12,051 nt of DNA from Pavlovales sp. CCMP2436. Taxonomy: Eukaryota > Haptophyta > Pavlovophyceae > Pavlovales. The translations under genes were made by a program, and so were the position numbers. Under the pieces are notes generated by a model that ran no database searches, was not told the origin of the DNA, and was given only the letters and a program-made list of their open reading frames with translations. The stretch spans positions 267,103 through 279,153 of the forward strand of contig MU631340.1 of the NCBI GenBank assembly GCA_026770615.1, given 5' to 3'. Below are positions 1-8,058 of this stretch, piece by piece (the stretch's first letter is position 1; every line of letters begins with the position of its first letter).

Positions 1-174
1 GGACCGCCCGCCCACCCTTGTGGTCGTACTCGGCGTAGAGGTCGACCTTCGGCCGTCGACCTTTGGCCCGGGTCGCCGGCCTACCCCACCGAAGAAGAGC
101 CGGTACGCGGTCTGGTTGGAGGCGAGTACCGAGGCGAAGATGTCTCCCGCCTCGGTGCGCGCGTGCGCACCCAT
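1..174 (-). CDS. Possible 5' end of an unidentified protein gene, truncated by the window edge
   Basis: Reading the minus strand from the ATG at 174-172 gives an open frame to the window edge. It begins MGAHARTEAGDIF and continues through a stretch ending RLFFGG, with mostly G or C at third codon positions. I do not recognise the family. At 41-68 a 14-bp unit occurs twice in tandem with one mismatch (41-54 and 55-68). Because 14 is not a multiple of three, the copy changes the frame. Past the duplication, the frame that would be in register without the extra copy reads LYAEYDHKGGRAV with strong GC3, whereas the uncorrected frame is Ser/Thr/Arg-rich and looks non-coding. So this is either a real 5' exon with a frameshifting duplication or a chance ORF. 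It lies on the same strand as, and 72 bp beyond, the stop of the ankyrin pseudogene, so it could also be a downstream exon rather than a separate gene. Confidence 0.35.
   Translation of the reverse strand, partial: MGAHARTEAGDIFASVLASNQTAYRLFFGGVGRRPGPKVDGRRSTSTPSTTTRVGGRS
41..68. repeat. 14-bp imperfect tandem duplication
   Basis: Two adjacent 14-bp copies (41-54 and 55-68) differ at one position, C versus T in the CCTTC/CCTTT part. It lies inside the minus-strand reading frame described at 1-174 and changes that frame. Confidence 0.8.
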
Positions 175-246
175 TCTCCTTGCAACCTCAGCCACGGAAT
201 TTTCACGGGCTCAACCAAGGGTGGTCGAGCCCCTCACCCTCGCCCC

Positions 247-1772
247 TCACTCCCACTCCCAGCCGAGCGCGAGCAGGCTCGCGTGACGCACGCCGAGCGG
301 CGCGATCGCGCTCAGGTCGACCTGGACGCGCCAGCGGCCTTTCAAGCCCACCCAGCCGAGCAGGCGCACCTTGCGCCCTTTCAGCTCGAGGCGAGCCGCT
401 AGCCCGCCAAGCAACGCCGTGAGGCGGCGGTTGACGCCCGGCTGCGCGCTCGTCGCAGCCAGCTTGATCTCGACCGACGCGACGGGCACGGAGACGCGCT
501 CGCCGTCGTCAAGCTCAAGTCCGACCGATTCCCACCCGCCGAAAACAACCGTGACGACGCCCGCGCGCCCGAGAAGGAACTCGCCGCCCGCTGGCTGCGA
601 GGTGGTCGTGGCGCTGCGCCCGGCGAGGGCCGAGTGCAAGACGAGGCGCGCGGACATGCCGCGGCCGAGCGCGTGCGCCATCACGAGCGGCCACACATCG
701 AGCAGCGCAACCTCCTTGCCTGCGAAGCGCGTCTCCCGGACGAACAGCTGGCCGAGCCGCAGAAGCTCGGCCGCGCGCGCACGCGAGCGAAGAAGAGCGC
801 GTGGTTCTCGCGCGACCACGGGGCCGCCGCCGCCACCACCCGAGAAGCGCCGTGCGCCGAGTCGCCCGCGAGCAGCGCACGCGCGAGCCCAAGCGGCGTG
901 GGTGCGCCGTCGCCGCTGCCGTCGCTCGCGTGCACGTCCGTTCCGTCTACGAGGAGCTGGCGCATGCGCGCTGGCGGGAGGAGCTCAAGGTGGTGCAGCT
1001 CGCTCGTCCACGCGCTTGTCTCGAGCACCCACGCGCCGCATTCGGCGGATGCGTCCGGGTGGGGCGCCTTACGACGCGCGCCGTAGGCGCAGAGCAGTTG
1101 CACCACGGCGAGCCGGTCTATTAGGCCGATGGCGGTCACTCCGCCAGAGCTTATCGCCAGCACGTCGGCGCCCGCCTCGAGCATGAGGCGCACACAGTCG
1201 GCGTGGCTTTGAGCGCTCGCCGCCATCAGCGATGTGAGGCCATCCGCATCGGCGAAGTTCGCGTCGGCGCCATCCTCAATTAGGTTGCGCACGATATCGG
1301 TGTGGCCCATGGCGCTCGATAGCATCAGTACTCCAGTGCCATCCACCCTGGCGTAGTCCACGTCGGCGCCAGCTGCAATCAGGAGGCGCGCGCATTCGGC
1401 GTGCCCGTTAAAGCCTACCCTCATCAGAGCAGTGCCTCCATCACCCCTGGTGTGGTTCCCGTCGGCGCCAGCCTCGAGCAAGAGGCGCGTGCAGTCAGCG
1501 TGGCCATGGAAGGTCGCCTGTATCAGAGCCGTGCGGCCTTCCGCATCGGCGTGGTGCACTTCGGCGCCAGCTGCGAGCAGGAGGTGCAATACGTCGAAGT
1601 TCCCTTCGTAGCTCGCGCGCATTAGCACCGTGTCGCCATCCGCCTCAGCGTGATTTACGTCGACGCCGGCCTCGAGCAGGTCACGCACACGGCCCACGTC
1701 CCCATCACCGCTCGCGATTTATAGCATCGCGGGCCCGCCGGTGGACGCCGTCGAGGAGTAGAGTAGGAGCAT
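247..1772 (-). pseudogene. Ankyrin-repeat protein gene with an in-frame stop and a frameshift
   Basis: The minus-strand ATG at 1772-1770 opens a frame MLLLYSSTASTGGPAML that meets TAA at 1721-1719 (codon 18) and then continues in the same frame into about six ankyrin repeats (about 1695-1080). The repeats show the usual DG-TxLMxAS...GH...LLLxAGAD pattern. After them comes a second module (WTSELHHLELLPPARMRQLL, about 1010-950) and PWSRENHALFF. Near 775-785 the frame changes: the related continuation AAELLRLGQLFVRE and LLDVWPLVMAHAL lie in the frame that ends with TGA at 247-249. Removing one GC dinucleotide, or adding one base, within the GC run rejoins the frames, giving about 507 residues. 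The C-terminal part has two short beta-rich SH3-like stretches (GRAGVVTVVF...VGLELDDGERVSV and LKGRKVRLLGWVGLKGRWRV). The C-terminal layout resembles an ankyrin family I associate with haptophytes (recollection, not a search). Ankyrin repeats bind proteins; no catalytic role is evident. A shortened product could start at the ATG at 1622-1620. No signal peptide or membrane segment is visible. Confidence 0.75.
1718..1724 (-). promoter_or_regulatory. TATA-like heptamer overlapping the premature stop
   Basis: On the minus strand the sequence is TATAAAT, and the TAA of this heptamer is the in-frame stop of the ankyrin frame. It could be a chance TATA-like word created by the base change that made the stop. 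If used as a promoter, the next in-frame ATG would be at 1622-1620. Confidence 0.2.
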
Positions 1773-1785
1773 CTTCGTTCGACGT

Positions 1786-2808
1786 ATGGACGCCTTCGAG
1801 ATGCTACACAATTACACGGCTGCGATGCCGAACTCGTTGCCGCCGCTCGGCGGCGAGGGCTCTTGGAGGCGCGGCGGTAACGTCGCTCCCGTCGCTCCCG
1901 AGGAGGGCGGGTGGAGGACACCGAGTAGAGCGGCTGATAACGCCGCACACCGCACGCCGACACCGGCGTGCGCGACCGCGGCCGACATGATCGGGGTTGA
2001 GCTTTGCGTCTCGACGCTGCTCCTCTGCAAGCCTGGACAAGGCGTGCAGGTGGAGCCGCGGTGTAGGCCGTTTGGCTGGGCGTACGCCGTGGAGCGGTAC
2101 GTTGAGGAGCGCGCGCCGCGGGAGTGGAACTCGGGCGCGTGCGGAGTGGCTGCGGCGGGCGACGATTGGGAGGCGAGGTTAATTGGTTTTTGCGCACATC
2201 TGGCGAAGGTGCTACCCGATGGCGCCGTCTTCGAGATCGTGCCGTGGTTCGTGAGCGAGGGGTGCGTGATGTTCGTGTTTACCGCTCGCGTTGCCATCGC
2301 GCTGCAGCAGCGGCGGGCGGCGGGTGGCAAGCGCCGCGAGGTGGCGGTGGGGAGTAAGCCCCACGTGGGCGGCATGGGTGCACGCGCGGGCCGGTCAGCC
2401 CGCCGGGCAGCGGATTGCGCCCTGGCGGCTGCGGAGCGCGCCCAGGCGCTTGTGCCCGCGCCCGCTGACGCGTTCGCTGACGCGCCCGCTGACGCGGGGA
2501 TCGAGGAGCTGGTGGTGCCATCTCCCGTGGCGGACGCGGCAACAGGTGTGACAGCGGCTCCTGCCGCTGACGCACCCGCTTACGCGCCCGCTGCCGAGGT
2601 TTCTCTGTTGTCGCAGACACTGCAGGTTTTGCTGCCAGCGCTGCCGCTGCATGTTCTCTTTCAAGCCGCGAGCGAGTCTATCCCAGAGTTCATCACCAGG
2701 GTAATCAGTCCACTGGCGAACTGGATAGGCAAACCCGGCAAACACTCGAGATCGAGTGATGAGAACAGCAGTGGTGACGACGACGGGAAAAGAAACCGGC
2801 GGGCCTGA
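1786..2808 (+). CDS. Unrecognised 340-residue protein with an Ala/Asp/Pro-rich linker
   Basis: An uninterrupted ATG-to-TGA frame of 340 residues with G/C-rich third positions. I do not recognise it. The N-terminal ~65 residues are Gly/Pro/Arg-rich and probably disordered. From about residue 67 (MIGVELC) to about 185 the composition is that of a folded domain, with several Cys and Trp (CKPGQGVQVEPRCRPFGWAY, then VLPDGAVFEIVPWFVSEGC and a hydrophobic VMFVFTARVAIAL). A low-complexity linker built on Pro-Ala-Asp-Ala units follows (about residues 223-270), encoded by repeats of CCCGCTGACGCG. Next is a hydrophobic, possibly helical stretch (SLLSQTLQVLLPALPLHVLF) and a charged tail (SSDENSSGDDDGKRNRRA) that ends in a possible nuclear-targeting basic cluster. 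No convincing signal peptide. The alternative start is the ATG at 1987. It is divergent from the ankyrin gene, with 13 bp between start codons, so promoter elements of each would lie inside the other. It could be an orphan gene or an unrecognised element-encoded protein. Confidence 0.55.
   Translation: MDAFEMLHNYTAAMPNSLPPLGGEGSWRRGGNVAPVAPEEGGWRTPSRAADNAAHRTPTPACATAADMIGVELCVSTLLLCKPGQGVQVEPRCRPFGWAYAVERYVEERAPREWNSGACGVAAAGDDWEARLIGFCAHLAKVLPDGAVFEIVPWFVSEGCVMFVFTARVAIALQQRRAAGGKRREVAVGSKPHVGGMGARAGRSARRAADCALAAAERAQALVPAPADAFADAPADAGIEELVVPSPVADAATGVTAAPAADAPAYAPAAEVSLLSQTLQVLLPALPLHVLFQAASESIPEFITRVISPLANWIGKPGKHSRSSDENSSGDDDGKRNRRA
2455..2600 (+). repeat. Short coding repeats of a CCCGCTGACGCG-type 12-mer
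   Basis: Between about 2457 and 2500 the unit (C/T)(C/T)CGCTGACGCG occurs three times nearly in tandem, and diverged copies return at about 2563-2592. They encode the Ala-Asp-Ala-Pro-rich linker of the unknown protein. Such runs are prone to slippage in multiples of three. Confidence 0.6.
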
Positions 2809-2982
2809 CTCGGTGACGGCAACTTTGGCGAGGACTCTGGCACCTTCGGCAACTCAACGATACATTTTTCTGTCAGTGATGGGCCTTCAGCGCACAAGCG
2901 CAGTTGGAGGTACCTGCGGGCACGGCGGATTCACTCGCGATAGTGACGTCGTTATGAACCGACGATGACGGGTCTCGAGTGG

Positions 2983-2988
2983 AATAAA
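2983..2988 (+). promoter_or_regulatory. AATAAA, possible polyadenylation signal
   Basis: AATAAA occurs 175 nt after the stop of the 340-residue plus-strand ORF, followed by T/G-rich sequence. The position suits a 3' end signal, but the hexamer is common by chance in AT-rich spacers and signal use in this organism is unknown. Confidence 0.25.
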
Positions 2989-3481
2989 GTATATTTATGT
3001 ATGGGATTCAAGCTGGCGTCTGACTGTTCTGAATGTTGTGCTGTTCTGAGCGCTGCGTCGCCCATTGCCTGCTGCGTGCCTTAGTCGGCTGCGCTGGCTT
3101 GGGCGCCACCGCGCGTGCCGATGGATCTCCGGTAGTGTGCCCGGGCAAAGGCGTTTAGGGAGATGATCTGCTGGTTGCTGTTTGTCGTATATATTACTTT
3201 ACTATTGTAAGTCTGAAACTGATTTTGGCACGGCGTTAACGCGACAAGGAGGTGAAGCTAAGCAGGGCCGCGTACAAAGTGGCTCAGTAGGGCCGCTCGG
3301 GTGACAGAGGCCTCGAGGTTGGCTTGCTCACAACTAGGCTATTCTGAAAGGCTATTCTACAGTACTTCACCACCGCTTTTCGAATTAGCCTGAAACGGCC
3401 AAGCGAGTCCTTTGGGAGACAAATGACGTTTCAGGAATTGAAAAATGCGAGAGAGGGGCGGACCAGAACAAGGCCCTAGGA

Positions 3482-4195
3482 GGCGTCGCGCGCCTCATAG
3501 GCGAGCCATGTGCAGCTGTGTGCCCTTCACCTCCGAACACCCGCCTTATCGCCCCACGCCTCAGGCGAACGAGGGCGCAACATCCGCACCTGCGCGCCTC
3601 AAACTCAAAGGCGACATGGCGAGCTAGGGGAACACCCCCTGAGAGCATCAAGCCCGCCCACAACCCAGGCTGTCCCACCTCTGGGCGCGGCACGGGTGGG
3701 ATCCGAGTCCCCGCTAAGACTGCCGGGTTCTCAAAGTAAAAAAACTTTCCATTTTTGTGCATGTATTATTTGTATTTTTATTTACTTTGGCCACTCATTT
3801 TAAGTATGAGACTTAACAGGGCGCTTGCTGTTAGTAAGTTAGTTAGTATGATCCTTCACCACACCCGCAAACACCTTAGGCGTTGCTGGAGATGGCTTTC
3901 ATGACATCTGCTATGGGAGGGGGCGCTCAGCCCCCCGGAGCAGCAATCAGCCTTGACGAAGATGGCTACACTGTGTGTGTGCTCGACTGGTAGCCACACG
4001 GCGACGCGGCCCACGATGCGCCACCCGTCAGTGAGTGATATGGGAGGGATGCGAATCCCGTTTGATACACCTGAATGCGATCCCCCAAGTCCCGCAAGCA
4101 GGCTGAACGACACGCTGTAGCAGCATGCCGTAGCTAGCCCAATTACTCCTAAGTCTCAGGCGACTGTCGGGCTCGCCTATGCGGCGCGCGACGGC
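3482..4195. repeat. Separated inverted repeat, 26-bp arms
   Basis: The 26 bases at 3482-3507 match the reverse complement of 4170-4195 at 24 of 26 positions; the core is GTCGCGCGCC followed by CATAGGCGAGCC. The interval between the arms is about 660 bp. Inside it two 14-nt T-arm-like motifs lie in the same orientation (3698-3711 and 4046-4059), and a loosely conserved direct repeat lies just outside (3461-3478 and 4221-4238, 15 of 18 identical). This suggests remnants of an interspersed repeat family, but there is no coding evidence and no clear terminus or target-site duplication. Confidence 0.45.
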
Positions 4196-4701
4196 TCCCC
4201 GGCGCCCCTGAAGTCCCCGGGACCAGGGAAAGGCCCTATGTATTTATTTAATCTCGCAAGCACTCAATTCTTATTCCTAGGGGCGCTTGCCACCTTTCCA
4301 AATGTGCCCCAGGTCCCAGGTGACTGGGTCGTTACTTTTCACTCGGCAGGAAAGTCGGAAAGGCCTATACAAATTTAGTGTGTACCCAATGCATGCAATG
4401 TTACGGCGCGGGGAGTATGATTACGAGAACCGTACCCGGCATCGTTATTTCCTAAAGTTCAGGCAGACCTGGCTCACTTGGCCGCACTGGGGAGGGGGGA
4501 AAGCTGTAAAAGGGACGTAGCGAAGAATTGAAAATTGTTCGCCCCTATGCGCGCTAAGTGCGGATAACTGTCAGAACAGAGCCATCTTTGACGGTCGGAG
4601 CCCACCTCGTGGCTCGTATGCCTCTCGTGTGCCTCTGGGGTCGACGAGATTCAACTAAATGTAACATAAATTCCGATTTTCAATGCTTGGAATCTAAAAG
4701 A

Positions 4702-4720
4702 AAATCATACTGTATGATTT
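4702..4720. repeat. 19-bp perfect palindrome
   Basis: AAATCATAC-T-GTATGATTT: nine-base arms around a single central T. It could be a dimeric protein-binding site or a small hairpin. No flanking gene start is close, so no role can be assigned. Confidence 0.6.
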
Positions 4721-5234
4721 CCGAGCTAGCATAGAGGAAATGAATAAATGTTGGTGTTAGCCGGTCGCTCCGTCTCTCCTCTAGTCCTTGCGGCGCTAGA
4801 GGGTGCCCGTCGTCTCGACGGGCGGCAGGATCAAATACAGCGAGTTAGATCTTCACGAGCGATCAGTGCAAAGGCGATCAGTGGCGGACGGCAAACTGAG
4901 CGATCACTGAGTGGCAATCACAATTTAAATTGAGCCAGAGTTGTGGCCAGTAAGTGTGTGCGGTGCTGTATGCTGCGGGCAGGCATGTAGGCAGTATAGC
5001 TTGAGTATATGCAATAGCTAAGAGCATATACAAGAGCCATACTTCCAACATAAATGCAAATTCGCAAAGGAATGGGGCACTGCCCCATTCATGACAGTGC
5101 AACTAAATTACATATCTGCAATTGCATGCTAATTGCCAGCTCCGGGTGCTTTGATTTGGTGTTTTGGGGATTTTTTTGCAATTTCCCCTGGACTCTCCGG
5201 AGTGGCCGGACTTGGTTAACGCTTTAAAACTGAA

Positions 5235-5272
5235 TGTAACTAACTAGCTAGTTACATAAAAAAAAAAAAAAA
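5235..5272. repeat. Palindrome followed by an A15 tract
   Basis: A 22-nt near-perfect palindrome (5235-5256, eight-base arms TGTAACTA/TAGTTACA) is followed, after one base, by fifteen A's (5258-5272). Read on plus it looks like the 3' tail of a retroposed transcript; read on minus it is a T15 tract about 145 nt beyond the NEDD1-like stop. No target-site duplication was found by eye. Confidence 0.5.
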
Positions 5273-5416
5273 CCAAGAGCCAAAAATTAGTCGCTAATAT
5301 TATAGTCTATAGGTATACAGTACTTTTAAATTTGACCCCGCAACAATATTTCAACAAAGAGTTCACAACAAAGCGCCCATCGCGATGGTAGAACCCCGAT
5401 GAACGGAGAACCACGT

Positions 5417-7864
5417 CTATACGCCGGGTGCGAGGTGCAAGGCAGACGAGCGGAGCTGAGCCACTTCCTGTCGGAGTGCCTTCACCTGCTTCGCGTTTGC
5501 CGCCATGGCGTCTTCGAAGCGCACCTACACACGCGGGCACTTGGTTAGTGGAGCAGTTAGTTAGTGGACGCGCACGCACGTGAGCGGATATGCTGTGCGA
5601 CATAGCCCTGGCCACACTCTCAAGGAGGGCGGCGCGGCTCGCTGCAGGGCGCACACCTGCATGAGCTGGAACTGGCGGAGCAGCTCGACGTGCACGTCGC
5701 GCACGTCCGCGTGCAGCGCATCGCGCGTCTCGGCGAGCGAGTCGGAGATGGACGCCGTCACCGCCTGCGCGAAGGCCTGCAGCTGCTCCTCGCTCGCAGC
5801 CTGCGCCGAGGGGGGAGGGGGGGGTAGGGGAGGGGGGAGGGTGTGGGTGTAGGTGTGGATGTGGGTGGTGTGGGGGGGTGTGTCGCCGAGGGGAGGGAGG
5901 CGGACGCCAGTGTATCCGTGAGCAGCAGGCAAGGGTGGGAGGAGGGGGGGGAGGGGAGAGGAGGAGGGCAGAGCTCGGTTCGCAAAGCCTTGCGCTCACC
6001 GGCCTGCTCGCGAATTCCGCGCCGCTGGCGCCCGCGCGCCCTGTGCCGCGCCCCGCGCTGCCGAGCTGCTCGCCACCGGGGGTGCTGGCGTCCTCCTCAA
6101 ACACGGGCATGTGCGGGATGCTCCGCGGCTGTGAGGGATCGGACGAAGCCTGCGGCGAGAGCAGGTCCCTTAAAGCAAGTAGTGGTGGTATTATTACGAG
6201 TATAATAATCAGGACGAGTATACTACTACTCCTAATAATAACAATAGACATACCGCTGCCCGACACGCGCCGTCGTCGCCACGAGCCACGGTGTCTGCTC
6301 GACCGCTGCCGCGCGGGGTTTGCGCGCGCCCGTCTCGAGCACGTGTGCCTCGCGGCGGCCGTGCGCGCCCGCGGCCGGCGTGGCGGGCGGCGCTCCGGCG
6401 GCCGGCGCAGTCCGGCCAGTTGCCCCGTCCAACGGCCCGGGCTCGCCGAGCGGCGCGGGCGCAACGCGTCGCTCCATCGCGCGCAGCTCGCGCGCGACGA
6501 CGTCCTCGCCACCGCGCGCATGCGCCGGCTTGGACTCGGCGAGCGCAGCGCGCTGCTCGATGCGCTCGTTTTCGAGCGCGCGGAACGGGGCGCGCGAGCT
6601 GCCGACCTCCTCGCCGCCCACGCGCCGCTGCGAGTCTGCCGCCTGCGCCTCGGGGCCAGCCAAGCGGTCGCCCGAGCCGGCCGCAGCGGCTGCGCGCGCC
6701 TCTGTGCGGCGCGCAGCCGCCGGCTCGTTGCGCGCCTCGTGTATGCGCTCGCGCGGACGCTCAGAGTCTACGGCAGCGGGGCTGGGGACGTGCTGGAAGC
6801 AGAGGTCCATCACCGCGCACTCGTCGGAGGCCACGGCGCTCCGCACGGGCGCGAGGCTCATCCGCAGATCGAAGACGTGGATGGCGCCGCGCAAGGTGCC
6901 CGTCGCGATCGTGACACCGTCGGCGAGGAATGAGACGCAGCTGAGCGGCTCGCCGAGCGTGACGCGCTTGACGGTCTTGTGCTGCGCCGTGTCGTAGAAG
7001 GCGAGCTTGCCGTCCGCTCCGACGCTCGCAAGCAGCAGGTGGTTCACCGTGGACCAAGCCAGACCGGTGCACGCTGCGTCGTGCTCGGTGAACTCGTGGG
7101 CGGCGAGCGGCGCCTCGCCCTCGCGCGTGGCCGCGAGGTCCCACAGGCGCACGACGCCGGAGGAGTCGGCGCCTGCGAGCAGGGCGTGCCTCAGCGGCGA
7201 GTACTGCACAGCCGTGCAGGCCACCGGCGAAGCGCCCGCCGAGGAGAGGACGAGGCGTGAGGCGCACGCGGGGGGGCGGCCATCGGTGACGACGTGGGTC
7301 GTGATCTCGCCCAGCTCGGAGCCGGCCGTGAGGAGCAGCGGCTCGTCAGGCAGGGAGGCCGCGTCCTCACCGGGCGCCCAGCAAACGCAGCTCACCGCCG
7401 AATTGTGCGCGTGCACGCGGCGCGGCCGGCCGCTCTGCGCGAGGTCCCACACACGCACGACGCCGTCGTCGCCACCCGCGGCGAGAAAGCGCGAGCGCGC
7501 GCTGAAACTGAGCGCGAGCGAGACGGCGTCCGAGCCCTGCTCGCGCTCGGCTGCCATCAGATCGCGCGTCCCACTCTCCGAGCCGAGGCAAACCGACCCA
7601 TCGTCACTAGAGGAGGCCAGCACCATGTTCTGTATGTGCGGCAGGGCGCGCGCGTGCGCCACAGGGGGGGGGGGGGTGAGGCGAGTCGTCTGCAGGGCAG
7701 CGCACGAACGCGAGCAGCGAGAGCGGCAGGGCAGCGCGCACGTTGTGGTTCCATCGCACGCTCCGGACGAACGAGTCGCCGTGCGTGGTGACACGCCGCA
7801 CTGGGCTCGCCATCGTGCCCGCGTCCCACACGAGCACGCTCTCGGAGGCCGAGGCGAGCATCAT
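5417..7864 (-). CDS. NEDD1: NEDD1-like WD40 protein, gamma-tubulin complex targeting factor; five exons
   Basis: Exons on the minus strand: 7864-7742, 7629-6254, 6168-6000, 5800-5657 and 5524-5417 (ends TAG). They join in phase (0, 2, 0, 0) to 639 residues; animal NEDD1 is of similar length. The start is the first ATG after an in-frame TGA (MMLASASESVLVWD). Residues 1 to about 320 form a WD40 propeller: VWD at 12-14, VRVWDL near 99-104, GEITTHVVTDG near 148-158, VVRLWDL near 200-206, LAFYDT near 250-255, GAIHVFDLRM near 289-298. The order and spacing of these motifs match NEDD1 rather than generic WD40 proteins. Residues about 325-555 are a low-complexity Ala/Arg/Glu/Pro linker. Residues 557-639 are helical (SISDSLAETRDALHADVRDV, VELLRQFQLMQ, then VKALRQEVAQLRSS), matching the C-terminal gamma-tubulin-binding coiled coil. 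In animals and plants NEDD1 recruits the gamma-tubulin ring complex to centrosomes, spindles or phragmoplasts; the same role is inferred here. No lesions are seen. The least certain junction is intron 2, which uses an AAG acceptor. Confidence 0.85.
5525..5656 (-). other. NEDD1-like intron 4 (132 bp)
   Basis: Donor CAG|GTGTGC and acceptor GTGTAG|GTG, phase 0. It separates LLRQFQLMQ from VRFEDAMAAN, both in the C-terminal helix. Reading through the donor leaves the helical pattern at once, which supports the split. Confidence 0.75.
5801..5999 (-). other. NEDD1-like intron 3 (199 bp), G-rich on the plus strand
   Basis: Donor CCG|GTGAGC and acceptor GGCGCAG|GCT, phase 0. The interior is almost pure C/T/A on the minus strand. 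Equivalently, the plus strand carries dense runs of three to nine G's (5811-5970), including interrupted GGT/GGTGT arrays. The long pyrimidine tract before the acceptor is a strong 3' splice-site context. Confidence 0.75.
6169..6253 (-). other. NEDD1-like intron 2 (85 bp)
   Basis: Donor CG|GTATGT and acceptor TTTAAG|G, phase 2, joining ARVGQR to DLLSPQAS. The intron is AT-rich (many ATT/AGT triplets) between GC-rich exons. The alternative CAG acceptor 24 nt further on would be out of phase with this donor. Confidence 0.65.
7630..7741 (-). other. NEDD1-like intron 1 (112 bp) with a C13 tract
   Basis: Donor AAC|GTGCGC and acceptor CATACAG|AAC, phase 0, joining SVRWNHN to NMVLASSSDDG inside the first WD40 repeats. 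A homopolymer of thirteen bases (G on plus, 7664-7676) lies in the intron and is likely length-variable. Confidence 0.8.
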
Positions 7865-8031
7865 CGCCCCCTCGAGTGTGCTGCCGGGTTCGCTGAACGT
7901 TCGCCGATTCAAATGTCAAAGGTGTTGCGCTTTCGCGCCATTTTTTGCCCACCTTTGGCTTTTCTTCTGGAATGGGAACCAGGTTACAAAAGCGTTTACT
8001 AAACGGAAAACGAACGGTTGGTAAACGGGTA

Positions 8032-8058
8032 AACGAACGCGTTCGTTCGTTCGTTCGT
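8032..8058. repeat. 16-bp palindrome merging into a GTTC tetranucleotide repeat
   Basis: AACGAACG|CGTTCGTT is a perfect 16-bp palindrome (8032-8047), and GTTC repeats 4.5 times at 8041-8058. Related CGTTCG words recur at 8077-8100, 8219-8226 and 8245-8255. Confidence 0.65.

Larger units (their letters stand above)
2809..5416. other. About 2.6 kb without a supported gene
   Basis: Open frames here are short (at most about 125 codons), have no recognisable domain, and their third-position composition does not match the neighbouring genes. GC content drops, most clearly at 3760-3860 and 4660-5300. The stretch holds an AATAAA word after the upstream ORF, a separated inverted repeat, two tRNA-T-arm-like motifs in the same orientation, a 19-bp palindrome, and a palindrome followed by an A15 tract. 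It contains the 3' UTR of the plus-strand ORF at one end and the 3' UTR of the minus-strand NEDD1-like gene at the other. Small exons of unknown genes cannot be excluded. Confidence 0.6.

Noticed and set aside
371..1186. Long plus-strand open frame opposite the ankyrin gene
   Set aside because: Arg/Ser/Pro-rich translation caused by GC-rich DNA opposite a recognisable minus-strand gene; no domain.
3698..4059. tRNA genes on the minus strand
   Set aside because: Only T-arm-like stems are present; no acceptor stem, D-arm or A-box at the right distance.
3385..4113. Two minus-strand ORFs (125 and 85 codons) sharing a G-x-RIPP motif
   Set aside because: The shared motif is the translation of the T-arm-like repeat; composition elsewhere is not coding-like.
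5307..6521. 404-codon minus-strand frame spanning the NEDD1 3' half
   Set aside because: Only 6168-6000 of it is coding (exon 3); the rest reads introns and other exons out of frame.
5878..8002. Several long plus-strand open frames opposite NEDD1
   Set aside because: Low-complexity Arg/Ala translations; the minus strand has a clear WD40 protein with consistent splicing.
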